Positions 25,511-32,501 of a stretch of DNA of 64,000 bases are shown here, one piece after another. Location: contig NZ_LT985361.1 in assembly GCF_900269665.1 (NCBI RefSeq), positions 2,703,320 to 2,767,319 on the forward strand. Direction: 5' to 3'. Under the pieces are notes generated by a model. It was not told the DNA's origin and did not search any database. It was given only the letters and a program-made list of their open reading frames with translations. Position 1 is the stretch's first letter. Every line of letters begins with the position of its first letter. This DNA comes from Nocardia suismassiliense (GTDB lineage Bacteria; Actinomycetota; Actinomycetes; Mycobacteriales; Mycobacteriaceae). The position numbers and the translations under genes are program-made.

Positions 25511-26479
25511 TCACCGCTGCTTCGGTAGGCCGGGCGGATTGATCCGCGACTCGGTGACCTGCTCGCTCTGCAGGCCCCACCGGTCGATCACCTGCTGGTA
25601 GGCGCCGTGTTCGATGGCGTGGTTCAGCGCCTGCTGGACGGCGGTGACCAGCCCGCTGTTCTTCTTGGTGAGCACCGCGATCTCGCCCTGCAGCGCGTCG
25701 CCGGCGCCGGAGAAGGTGCCCAGGATCTTGGTCTGCTTCGCGGTGGCCGTGTGGTAGATCGCGGTCGGGTTGGGGCCGATGAAGCCGTCCAGCCGCTGCG
25801 AGGCGAGCGCCAGGTAGTAGTCGCTGGTCTGCTGGAAGTAGGCAATGTCGATGGGCGCCAGGCCTTGCGCGCGGTTCTGCTCGTTCCACTTCACCAGCAG
25901 CTGTTCCTGATTGGTGCCGCTGCCGACGCCGATTCGTTTGCCCGCCAGGCTCGTGCGGTCTTTGAACTCGAGGGTGCTCTGCGCGGGCACCTCCAGTGCG
26001 ACGGTGTCGTGACGGTAGGTGGCGAAGTCGTACTTCTCCTTGCGCTCCTCGGTCACCGTCACGTTGGAGACGAAGGCGTCGACCTCGCCGGAATCGATGC
26101 GCACGAAGTTCTGCGCCCAATCCGCTACCCGCACATCCAGTTTCAGGCCGAGGATGTCGGCGACCAGCGCGGCGAAATCGACCTCCGAGCCGACCACGGT
26201 CTTGTCGTCGTCGGCGTAGAAACGCAGCGGCGGCGCGGTGCCGGACGAGCCGGTCACCACCAGGGTGCCGCGATCCCGAATGGCCTGCGGCACTTCGGCG
26301 GCGATGCTGTCCACCTTGGCGGCGCGGACCCGGCCGGTCTGCGCGGCGGAGAGGTCGAAGGTGATCGCACCGGAGGGCGCGGATTCCGCGTCGGGGTCGG
26401 TGCAGCCGGTGGCCAGCAGTACGACCGCGGTCGCGGCGGCGGTGGCCAGGGCGGAGAGCTTCATCGGAAACCTGTTCAT
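25511..26479 (-). CDS. Amino-acid-type ABC transporter substrate-binding lipoprotein, family 3 (operon gene 3)
   Basis: A 322-residue solute-binding protein with lipoprotein signal ALATAAATAVVLLATGC (Cys26). The family 3 body includes GTLVVTGSSGTAPPLRFYADDDKTVVGSEVDFA, the ligand-binding Arg/Asp region NFVRIDSGEVDAFVSNVTVTEERKEKYDF and RIGVGSGTNQEQ. Relatives bind polar amino acids, cystine or S-substituted cysteines. ATG 26479 overlaps the ATPase stop (TGATG); an internal Met five codons on is also possible. It works with the ATPase and permease encoded upstream. Confidence 0.92.
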   Translation of the reverse strand: MNRFPMKLSALATAAATAVVLLATGCTDPDAESAPSGAITFDLSAAQTGRVRAAKVDSIAAEVPQAIRDRGTLVVTGSSGTAPPLRFYADDDKTVVGSEVDFAALVADILGLKLDVRVADWAQNFVRIDSGEVDAFVSNVTVTEERKEKYDFATYRHDTVALEVPAQSTLEFKDRTSLAGKRIGVGSGTNQEQLLVKWNEQNRAQGLAPIDIAYFQQTSDYYLALASQRLDGFIGPNPTAIYHTATAKQTKILGTFSGAGDALQGEIAVLTKKNSGLVTAVQQALNHAIEHGAYQQVIDRWGLQSEQVTESRINPPGLPKQR

Positions 26480-27246
26480 CAGCGGACTCGGGAGAGGAAG
26501 GCGCGGGTGCGCGGGTGGCGCGGATTATCGAGGACCGCATCGGGCGTGCCCTGTTCGACGATCGCGCCCGCGTCGAGAAACACCACGGTGTCGGCGATCT
26601 CGCGAGCGAAGCCGATCTCGTGGGTGACGATCACCAGCGCGGTGCCGCCGTGCGCGAGATCGCGGATCACGTCGAGCACCTCGCCCACCAGTTCGGGGTC
26701 CAGCGCGGAGGTCGGTTCGTCGAACAGGATCACCCTGGGGCGCAAGGCAAGTGCTCGCGCGATCGCCACCCGCTGCTGCTGCCCACCGGACAGCCTGCGC
26801 GGGTAGGCGTCGGCCAGCTCGCCGATGCCCACTCGTTCCAGCAGGATTCGTGCCTCCGCCTCGACCTCCTTGCGGTCGCGGCGTTGCGCGGAAAGCGGTG
26901 CGAGCGTGACATTGTCGAGCACCGTCAGGTGCGGGAAGAGATTGAAGTTCTGGAAGACGAACCCGATGCGGGAGCGCTGCTTGCGCACCTCGCGGTCGGG
27001 CAGCGCGTGCAAGGTGTTGCGGCGCAGCCGATAGCCGATCAGCTCGCCGTCGATGCGCACCGTGCCCGCGTCCAGCGCCTCCAGATGATTGAGCACTCGA
27101 AGCAGGGTGGACTTGCCGGAGCCGGACGGGCCGATCACCGTCACCACTTCACCCGAGCGCACCGTCAGGTCGACCCCGCGCAGGACTTCTTGCGCGCCAT
27201 AGGATTTGCGGACGCCGCGGACCTCGACGGCGGGCGCGGCGGTCAT
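26479..27246 (-). CDS. Amino-acid-type ABC transporter ATPase (GlnQ/TcyN type, operon gene 2)
   Basis: A 255-residue ATPase with Walker A GPSGSGKSTLLR, Q-loop FVFQNFNLFPHLTVLDNVTLAP, signature LSGGQQQRVAIA, Walker B VILFDEPTSALDPELVGEVLDVI and the switch His in VIVTHEIGFAREIAD. This is the polar amino acid subfamily. It overlaps the permease stop by 4 nt and the binding-protein start by 1 nt. Confidence 0.94.
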   Translation of the reverse strand: MTAAPAVEVRGVRKSYGAQEVLRGVDLTVRSGEVVTVIGPSGSGKSTLLRVLNHLEALDAGTVRIDGELIGYRLRRNTLHALPDREVRKQRSRIGFVFQNFNLFPHLTVLDNVTLAPLSAQRRDRKEVEAEARILLERVGIGELADAYPRRLSGGQQQRVAIARALALRPRVILFDEPTSALDPELVGEVLDVIRDLAHGGTALVIVTHEIGFAREIADTVVFLDAGAIVEQGTPDAVLDNPRHPRTRAFLSRVR

Positions 27247-28247
27247 CGGGTCGCTCCGCGCGGTGCGGTGGCGCCGGATTCGGCGACCTCGCGCAGCTTC
27301 TGCCAGGCCCGGTGGACCGGTGACGGCGGTGGCGTGCGCTGGGTGCCCTTGGCGTAGTGCCGTTCGATGTAGTACTGCGCCACCGAGAGAATGGTGGTGA
27401 GGACGATGTACCAGGCGGTGGCCACCAGCAGCAGCGGCACCACCCGCCCGTTGCGGCCGTAGATCACCTGGACCTGGTAGAACAGCTCCGCGATCGCCAT
27501 CACCGACACGATCGAGGTGCCCTTGAACAGGCTGATCACCTCATTGGTCGCATTGGGCAGAATCGACCGCATGGCCTGCGGAACCACGATGGTGCGGAAC
27601 TGGCGCACCCGTGGAATGCCCAGTGCGGCAGCGGCTTCGAGCTGCCCGGCATCGACGGAGATGATGCCCGCCCGGATGATCTCGGCCGAGTACGCCGCCT
27701 GATGCAGCGCGAGTCCGATCACCGCCGCGGTGAACCCGCTGATCACGCCGTTCACCTCGAAGGTGAAGAACGCGGGACCAAAAGGAATGCCGACCGACAG
27801 CGTGTTGTACAGGTAGGCGATGTTGAACCAGAACAGCAGTTGCACGATGAGCGGAATCGAGCGGAACGCCCAGATGTAGCACCACGAGATCACCCGTAGC
27901 ACCGGGTTGCCGGACAGTCGCGCGATGGCCAGCGCGGTGCCGAGCAGGAAGCCGAGAGCGGTACCCCACGCGGTGAGTTCCAAGGTCACCTTCAACGAGG
28001 CGAGCACCGACTTCGCGGTGATGTACTGCGCGAAGGTCGGCCAATCCCAGCCGGGATTGGTGACCAGACCGTGGATGAACTGTGCGAGCAGGATGAGCGC
28101 GATCGCACTGACCACCCACCGCCACGGGTGCCATGTCTTGGCGACGGTGGGTGCGGCATCCTCGGCACCGAGCAGGTGAGTCGTAGGGGCGACCGGGTCG
28201 TCGCCGGCGTCGGTTTCGCCGGGTACGGCGGTGGCGGGCGCACTCAT
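27243..28247 (-). CDS. Amino-acid-type ABC transporter permease (operon gene 1)
   Basis: A 334-residue membrane protein with an extra N-terminal segment of about 45 residues and a first helix (WRWVVSAIALILLAQFIHGLV), followed by the HisM/GlnP-type permease core: LKVTLELTAWGTALGFLLGTALAIAR, AFRSIPLIVQLLFWFN and the EAA loop EAAAALGIPRVRQFRTIVVPQAMRSILP. It is the first gene after the SAM riboswitch, with about 190 nt of leader between. ATG 28247 follows a weak GAAGG. Only one permease gene is present, so it probably works as a homodimer. An in-frame upstream ATG near 28301 is less likely. Confidence 0.92.
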   Translation of the reverse strand: MSAPATAVPGETDAGDDPVAPTTHLLGAEDAAPTVAKTWHPWRWVVSAIALILLAQFIHGLVTNPGWDWPTFAQYITAKSVLASLKVTLELTAWGTALGFLLGTALAIARLSGNPVLRVISWCYIWAFRSIPLIVQLLFWFNIAYLYNTLSVGIPFGPAFFTFEVNGVISGFTAAVIGLALHQAAYSAEIIRAGIISVDAGQLEAAAALGIPRVRQFRTIVVPQAMRSILPNATNEVISLFKGTSIVSVMAIAELFYQVQVIYGRNGRVVPLLLVATAWYIVLTTILSVAQYYIERHYAKGTQRTPPPSPVHRAWQKLREVAESGATAPRGATR

Positions 28248-28437
28248 GTCGAGGGCCTTCGGGAGAACGAACGAGACCGCACCACATCGGGCCGCGGGCA
28301 CATCACCCGGCCAGCGACGGGTGCACAGACTGGCTGCGGGTCAGCCCCGACAGCTCGCGGACGTCACCTTGCACTGATCGATGTGGCGACGGCCCCAACG
28401 GGTGCCCGGGGCAGCGGAAATGATCACTTCGGTTCCT

Positions 28438-28526
28438 CCATCGGTCCCGGCGGAAGCACCCGCACCCGGTGAACCGGGGGGTTGCTGCGACGTCGACGAG
28501 CCAGGTCTCTCGGTCGCTCTGGATGG
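28438..28526 (-). promoter_or_regulatory. SAM riboswitch (S-box, SAM-I type) leading the 14-gene operon
   Basis: Read on the minus strand, P1 arms CCATC (28526-28522) and GATGG (28442-28438) enclose the S-box core. In order this is AGAG, GAGAGACCTGGCTCGTCGAC, GCAGCAACC, a CCGG/CCGG stem, then GGTGCTTCC. These match the conserved SAM-I blocks (GGxCCxxxGA, GCAACC and GGTGC). The spacing of 89 nt fits the aptamer. SAM binding should switch the downstream operon off. The first gene begins about 190 nt later. A GCCCC/GGGGC helix in between (plus-strand 28391-28412 region) could be part of the expression platform. SAM-IV is the main alternative; a covariance-model search would settle the subclass. 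Confidence 0.85.
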
Positions 28527-28569
28527 TTGTCGCCGATCCGGACACCGGCTGATGTCAGGGGCGGGCCGA

Positions 28570-28575
28570 ATTATC
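28570..28575 (-). promoter_or_regulatory. Putative -10 element (GATAAT) for the riboswitch transcript
   Basis: On the minus strand GATAAT, preceded by T, lies about 44 nt upstream of the aptamer's first P1 base, in an otherwise GC-rich region. A -35 could not be chosen with confidence. The rest of the 525-bp gap (28248-28772) holds the riboswitch leader and, on the plus strand, the promoter region of the secreted-protein gene; no further gene is seen in it. Confidence 0.4.
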
Positions 28576-28772
28576 ATGCCCAGCAGGCGAACCCTGAGAC
28601 AAGGGAACTAATCACCGTGAGCGTAAACCTCGCCGCAGGGCGGATATCGGGGGTGCCGCGGCGGTGCGCCGGTAGGACACGCCGATCACTTGCCAGCGCC
28701 TATATCGCCTGTTCACGGCGTTTGCGGGAGTACCGTCAGCCTTCGATCGCGTCGTTGATGAGGGAGGTCTCC

Positions 28773-29495
28773 GTGGCTGTACCGCGCCGTTCGACCATAC
28801 TGTCCGCCGTCGCGACCTGCTCGGTCGCGCTGGCGCTCGCCGCACCGACCGTAGGCGCGACGCCACCCGCCGCAGCACCGGTTTCGCCCGCTACGGCGGC
28901 CGACCGTCCGGCGCAGACCGGCACCAGCACGCTCAGCGATCTGTTCGGCGTCTACAACACCGCGGTCGAAGGGCTGCGCGCCGCCGGCATGCAGCCGTTC
29001 CTCTACCCGACCGCATCCGCGTACTGCCTGAACGGCACCTCCCTCGGCCTCGCCCCGGCGGTGGCCGCCGCCGTGCCCGGCCCGTGGCCCAAGACCACGC
29101 TCGCCATCCCGGGCCTGGACTTGACCGCCGTCAAGTCGGGCCAGACCATGTTCACCTTCGTGCCCTACGGCCTCGGCCAGGACGGGCCGGACACCACCGG
29201 CATGCAGGTCGCCTGGCTGAACCTGACCAGCGGCCGCGGCGGCATGGCATCGATGGGCCCGCTGTCCTCGGTGTTCGGCGCGATGATCCCCGCCGAAGTC
29301 CCGGCAGCCCTGCGCCCGATGGCCGAACGCGCCATCCAGGACTTCTTCTTCGCCGCCCTCCCGATGGGTGGCGTCCGTGCGGTCCCGGTCGACACCGGTC
29401 AGGGCACCGTGCTGGCCGCGGTCTTCGGCACGGTCGAAAACGGCGGCAAGTCCTGCTTCTTCCTGCCGACGGTGGGCATCACCGAGGTCCCCTAG
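28773..29495 (+). CDS. Secreted protein of unknown function
   Basis: A 240-residue protein with a Sec signal peptide (VPRRSTILSAVATCSVALALAAPTVGA, cleavage probably after VGA) and an Ala/Pro-rich linker. The conserved-looking body is LSDLFGVYNTAVEGLRAAGM, FLYPTASAYCLNGTSLGLAPAVAAAVPGPWP, FVPYGLGQDGPDTTGMQVAWLN and a final GKSCFFLPTVGITEVP. Two Cys in the mature part, one near each end, could form a disulfide. GTG 28773 was chosen for its near-perfect ribosome-binding site (GAGGGAGG, 5 nt spacing); the open frame extends upstream but includes no signal. I cannot name a family; such proteins look specific to Nocardia and Rhodococcus. It is transcribed divergently from the SAM operon and ends at a shared hairpin. 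Confidence 0.8.
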   Translation: MAVPRRSTILSAVATCSVALALAAPTVGATPPAAAPVSPATAADRPAQTGTSTLSDLFGVYNTAVEGLRAAGMQPFLYPTASAYCLNGTSLGLAPAVAAAVPGPWPKTTLAIPGLDLTAVKSGQTMFTFVPYGLGQDGPDTTGMQVAWLNLTSGRGGMASMGPLSSVFGAMIPAEVPAALRPMAERAIQDFFFAALPMGGVRAVPVDTGQGTVLAAVFGTVENGGKSCFFLPTVGITEVP

Positions 29496-29558
29496 AGCCT
29501 GTCACAAAGTCCCATCCAGCCCCGGATGCATGAGGCCGGACTTCGCGACAGGCCCTAG
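29492..29558. terminator. Long imperfect hairpin between convergent genes
   Basis: The 21-nt arms 29492-29512 and 29538-29558 pair with few mismatches (CTAG, GCCTGTC and GTCC blocks matching their complements). The arms include the TAG stop of the secreted-protein gene on one side and the 3' end of the glycosyltransferase gene on the other. It can terminate both. Confidence 0.7.
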
Positions 29559-30751
29559 ATCGCGCGACCCTTCCAGCGCAACGGGCCCCGTCGTCGAGCG
29601 CGATGGGAGCGTGCCCACAACACCAGGTATGCGGCCACCGAGAACGGATGAGCCATGGCCGCAAGGAAATCGGTGCGGGTGAGTGGTCCGCCGGTCTCGG
29701 TGGCGCGAGCCAGCAACCTGCCGGTGACAGCGGCCGTATAGCCGAGAAGACCGACCCGGCGGAGAGAGCCACGGCCACGGATCGCGGCGAACGGCGGCAG
29801 CCAATACGCCAGGGCAGCAAGCGTTCCCACGGTCGCGCCACCCGCGACGGTGCCGCCGTACGCCGACCACAGCCAGCGGGTGTAGCCGGTGTCGAGTTCG
29901 GCTGCGTCCTCGTACATTCGGGTGCTCGCCAGGCGTCCGGCGGCGACGAGCACAGTGGATTGTCCTGCGCGGCGCAGTGTTCGGGCGATGTCCAGATCCT
30001 CGGTCGCACTGGCGGCGACCGAGGCATGCCCGCCGATGGCGCGGTAGGCGGCGGTGTCGAACGCCAGAAACTGGCCGCAGGCCACCGAAGTGGATGGCCG
30101 CAGGCTGCGATCGGCCACCGCGATCGGCAATGTCGCGGCCCACGCCCAGCACAGCAGCGGCTGCACCAAGGCCTCGATCGGAGACTCGGCCCGCTGCCTC
30201 GGCCACGGCGACACCAATGCGACCCGCCGCCTGCGTAATTCGCCGACCGCCGCCGCGATCGCGTCCGGTGCCAGCCGCACGTCCGCATCCACGAAAACCA
30301 GCACCGGCGTCACCACCGCTTCGGCCAGTCGCACACACGCGGCGGCTTTCCCGGTCCAGCCGGGCGCAGGCGCGGTCTCGTTGCGCAACACAGTGATTCG
30401 TGGGTCCCCGGCCGCCGCGTCGACCGCCACCGCAAGGGTGTCATCGTCCGACGCGTCGTCGAGAATTACCACGCTCATGCGCGCCACCCTGCGCTGTGCC
30501 CGCAGATCGGCGATCAACCCCGGCAGTCGCGCGGCCTCGTTCCGAGCAGGCACGCACACGGTCACCGGCTCGATCACCTCGATCGGGCTCGCTACCAACT
30601 GCCGCACCGTAATCCGGTTGTACAGCGCAATTCCAGCGCCGACCACCGATATCCCGGCACCGACCCGGGTCAGCCCGAGCCATCCGGCACACAAGCCACC
30701 GCGCGACGCGAGTCGGCCCTCGCTCAGCGACCCTGCTTGACCGTTTTCCAC
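29555..30751 (-). CDS. Family 2 glycosyltransferase, probably carotenoid glycosyltransferase (CruG/CrtQ-like)
   Basis: A 398-residue GT2 enzyme. It has an N-terminal membrane-associated segment (VGAGISVVGAGIALYNR), VTVCVPARNEAARLPGLIADL, VILDDASDDDT, the GKAAACVRLAEA block, VFVDADVRLAPDA (DxD-type metal site), QFLAFDTAAYRAIGGH and TEDLDIARTLRRAG with the catalytic ED. C-terminal hydrophobic helices follow. In cyanobacteria CruG-type GT2 enzymes glycosylate hydroxylated carotenoids made by CruF. A cruF gene lies one gene upstream here and a crtO-type gene before that, supporting the same role. The start overlaps the lppM 3' end by 28 nt; a slightly later start is possible. The sugar and acceptor are inferred. 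Confidence 0.8.
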   Translation of the reverse strand: MENGQAGSLSEGRLASRGGLCAGWLGLTRVGAGISVVGAGIALYNRITVRQLVASPIEVIEPVTVCVPARNEAARLPGLIADLRAQRRVARMSVVILDDASDDDTLAVAVDAAAGDPRITVLRNETAPAPGWTGKAAACVRLAEAVVTPVLVFVDADVRLAPDAIAAAVGELRRRRVALVSPWPRQRAESPIEALVQPLLCWAWAATLPIAVADRSLRPSTSVACGQFLAFDTAAYRAIGGHASVAASATEDLDIARTLRRAGQSTVLVAAGRLASTRMYEDAAELDTGYTRWLWSAYGGTVAGGATVGTLAALAYWLPPFAAIRGRGSLRRVGLLGYTAAVTGRLLARATETGGPLTRTDFLAAMAHPFSVAAYLVLWARSHRARRRGPLRWKGRAI

Positions 30752-31515
30752 CAGCGACTCCAGGAGAGACCGGTGGGGGCACCCGGTGCGGGCGGGTTGC
30801 GATCCATGTAGGCCATGGCGGCGATGACGGCGGCCACGGCGAGGGTGATGCCGCCGACGATGCCCGCCCAGCCCGCGAACGAGCGGGTGTTGGGGTCGGC
30901 GTAGCTGACCTCGGCGCGCAACGGGGAGACGTCGCCGGCGGGCAGTTTCCAGGAGACGATGTTGTCGCCCTCGCGGTTGCCATTGGTCTTGGCGACGCGG
31001 GCCGGGAACGCGACGGTGAACTGGACGTCGGAGCCGTGCGGCGGCACGGATTTCAGGTCGACCCGGCCGCTGAGGCTGACCAGGTCGCCGGTGCGCTGGA
31101 ACTGCAGTTGGAACATGCCCTGGGTCTGCTCGGACAGCTGACCGAGCTGGCCGACCTCGCCGAACGACATGTCTTCGAAGAACACCTGGCTGCCGACGTA
31201 CCCGTCCTGGGTGTAGGGCTCGACGCGCACCTTCGCGGCGAGCGAGTCGGGCGCCTTCAGCTGCGGGCCCTTGTCATTGGGTTCGACGGGCACGACCGCG
31301 GCGACGATCCGCCCGGACACCCGGTCGTTGGACGACACACCCATCGACACCTGCACCCGCAGGCAACCCGCGAGCACGGGGACCAGCAACGCCGCGAGCA
31401 GAACGGCCGCGGCGACACGCACTCCAGGGCGGGGCGTCCGCGGCGACGGTAGTACCGGGGCATCGGGCATCGTGGTGACGGGACTCGGCTGCACGGAGAC
31501 ATCGTGCCAGGCCAT
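30724..31515 (-). CDS. lppM: LppM-type lipoprotein (DUF3153)
   Basis: The protein has a lipobox VPVLAGC (Cys51 from the first ATG, Cys36 if translation starts at Met16, position 31470). A DUF3153 domain follows (LRVQVSMGVSSNDRVSGRIVAAVVP, VEPYTQDGYVGSQVFFEDMSFGEVGQL, QLQFQRTGDLVSLSGRVDL), with Ala-Asp-Pro-Asn and then a C-terminal membrane helix (GWAGIVGGITLAVAAVIAAMAYM). It corresponds to M. tuberculosis Rv2171 (LppM), a surface lipoprotein linked to phagosome entry. In M. tuberculosis it lies next to metF; here an about 19-kb block separates them. It sits within a carotenoid gene row (cruF upstream, glycosyltransferase downstream), so co-expression is likely. Confidence 0.9.
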   Translation of the reverse strand: MAWHDVSVQPSPVTTMPDAPVLPSPRTPRPGVRVAAAVLLAALLVPVLAGCLRVQVSMGVSSNDRVSGRIVAAVVPVEPNDKGPQLKAPDSLAAKVRVEPYTQDGYVGSQVFFEDMSFGEVGQLGQLSEQTQGMFQLQFQRTGDLVSLSGRVDLKSVPPHGSDVQFTVAFPARVAKTNGNREGDNIVSWKLPAGDVSPLRAEVSYADPNTRSFAGWAGIVGGITLAVAAVIAAMAYMDRNPPAPGAPTGLSWSRWWKTVKQGR

Positions 31516-31566
31516 CCGTCCAGATGGCCACGCGACGGGCGGAACGGGGCACGCGATGTGCTTCGG

Positions 31567-32382
31567 CTAGTCCGCCGGATCGGGTCGCGGGCAGAAAAAG
31601 CCGAGGTGACGCAGCAGTGGCAGGCCGAGAGCGGCCAGTGCGATCCCGCCGTAACCGGCCGAGAACGGCAGTCCGAGGAACACCGCGTGCGCGAGGACGG
31701 ACCCGAGCCAGGTCCACAGGAAAACGGCCACCGGCACCGCGAGCCGGGAAACGGTGTCCAGCCCCGCTGACGGATCCGGCGTACCTGCCGGCACCGGCGC
31801 CGCGCGCTCCCACACGGTCAGCAACCCAGCCATGAGCAGCGCCACCGCGAACCAGCCGAGGTAGTTGGTATACGGAATTTCGGCGATACCGGGCAATCCG
31901 GAGCTCTGGTCACACCACGTCCACTGACCGTCGGCGACCATCTGCGGGTCGAGGAACAGATCCCAGCCGACCGCACCCACCGCCAGCAGGCCGACCCGGG
32001 CCACCGCGCCGCGCGCGAGCAGCCCGGCGACCACCCAGATCGGATACAGCCCACCGGTCCAGGCCAGCGGCACCACCAGCGGCACGCCACCGAGCGCGGG
32101 CCCCAGCCGATCCATCGCGTACTCGTAACACCCGAACGGCAAACCTGTTGCGGTACCGATGATCTCGGCGGCCAGCCCGAGCCCGGAGACGATCACCAGA
32201 AACCCGGCCGCATAACGTATTCCGCGCGTCGCCGTCGCATGCGCCAACGCCGTGCCCGCCGACAGCAGCACGACCACGACCGTCACCCGATCCCGCCCGT
32301 CGCCGGACGTCAGCGGATAGGCGATCTGCACCAGGATCAGCACCCCGGCGAGCACCGCAGGCACAAGCCGGCGCACTGTCAC
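31567..32382 (-). CDS. cruF: Carotenoid hydratase of the CruF family (DUF422)
   Basis: A 271-residue polytopic membrane protein of the carotenoid biosynthesis family (PF04240). It shows TATGLPFGCYEYAMDRLGPALGGVPLVVPLAWTGG, AVGAVGWDLFLDPQMVADGQWTW, IPYTNYLGWFAVALLMAGL and a C-terminal PFSAGYGGIALAALGLP. CruF adds water to the 1',2' double bond of psi-end carotenoids, giving the hydroxyl used by a CruG-type glycosyltransferase. Conserved Glu, Asp and Tyr residues in the two named loops fit the family. Start is GTG 32382 or GTG 32403; neither has a clear ribosome-binding site. A dispersed hairpin repeat (32407-32476) immediately precedes it. The annotation by name is family-level; the exact carotenoid is inferred. 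Confidence 0.85.
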   Translation of the reverse strand: MTVRRLVPAVLAGVLILVQIAYPLTSGDGRDRVTVVVVLLSAGTALAHATATRGIRYAAGFLVIVSGLGLAAEIIGTATGLPFGCYEYAMDRLGPALGGVPLVVPLAWTGGLYPIWVVAGLLARGAVARVGLLAVGAVGWDLFLDPQMVADGQWTWCDQSSGLPGIAEIPYTNYLGWFAVALLMAGLLTVWERAAPVPAGTPDPSAGLDTVSRLAVPVAVFLWTWLGSVLAHAVFLGLPFSAGYGGIALAALGLPLLRHLGFFCPRPDPAD

Positions 32383-32406
32383 GGGTGCGCCGACTTCCGC
32401 CACAGC

Positions 32407-32476
32407 CGCACACTTTCTGAGTTCCCGCAGACGAAATCGCATGCGATTCGGTGTGCGGGCAGCCGAAAGGTGTGCG
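32407..32476. repeat. Dispersed hairpin repeat, copy B
   Basis: The outer arms CGCACACTTTC (32407-32417) and GAAAGGTGTGCG (32465-32476) pair with one bulge. Inner arms CCCGCA and TGCGGG enclose AAATCGCATGCGATTCGGT, the loop shared with copies A and C. It lies between crtO (upstream) and cruF (downstream) on the minus strand, so unlike the other copies it is not between convergent genes. Confidence 0.75.
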
Positions 32477-32501
32477 TCTGCTCTGGGCTGGGTGCGGTTC
32501 G

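Noticed and set aside
28438..28526. SAM-IV instead of SAM-I aptamer
   Set aside because: The GAGAGACCTGGC, GCAGCAACC and GGTGCTTCC order reads closer to SAM-I; without a covariance search the subclass remains open, so only the S-box call is made.
28303..28577. Small minus-strand frames overlapping the SAM riboswitch
   Set aside because: They cross the aptamer, whose base-paired motifs explain the sequence better than coding.
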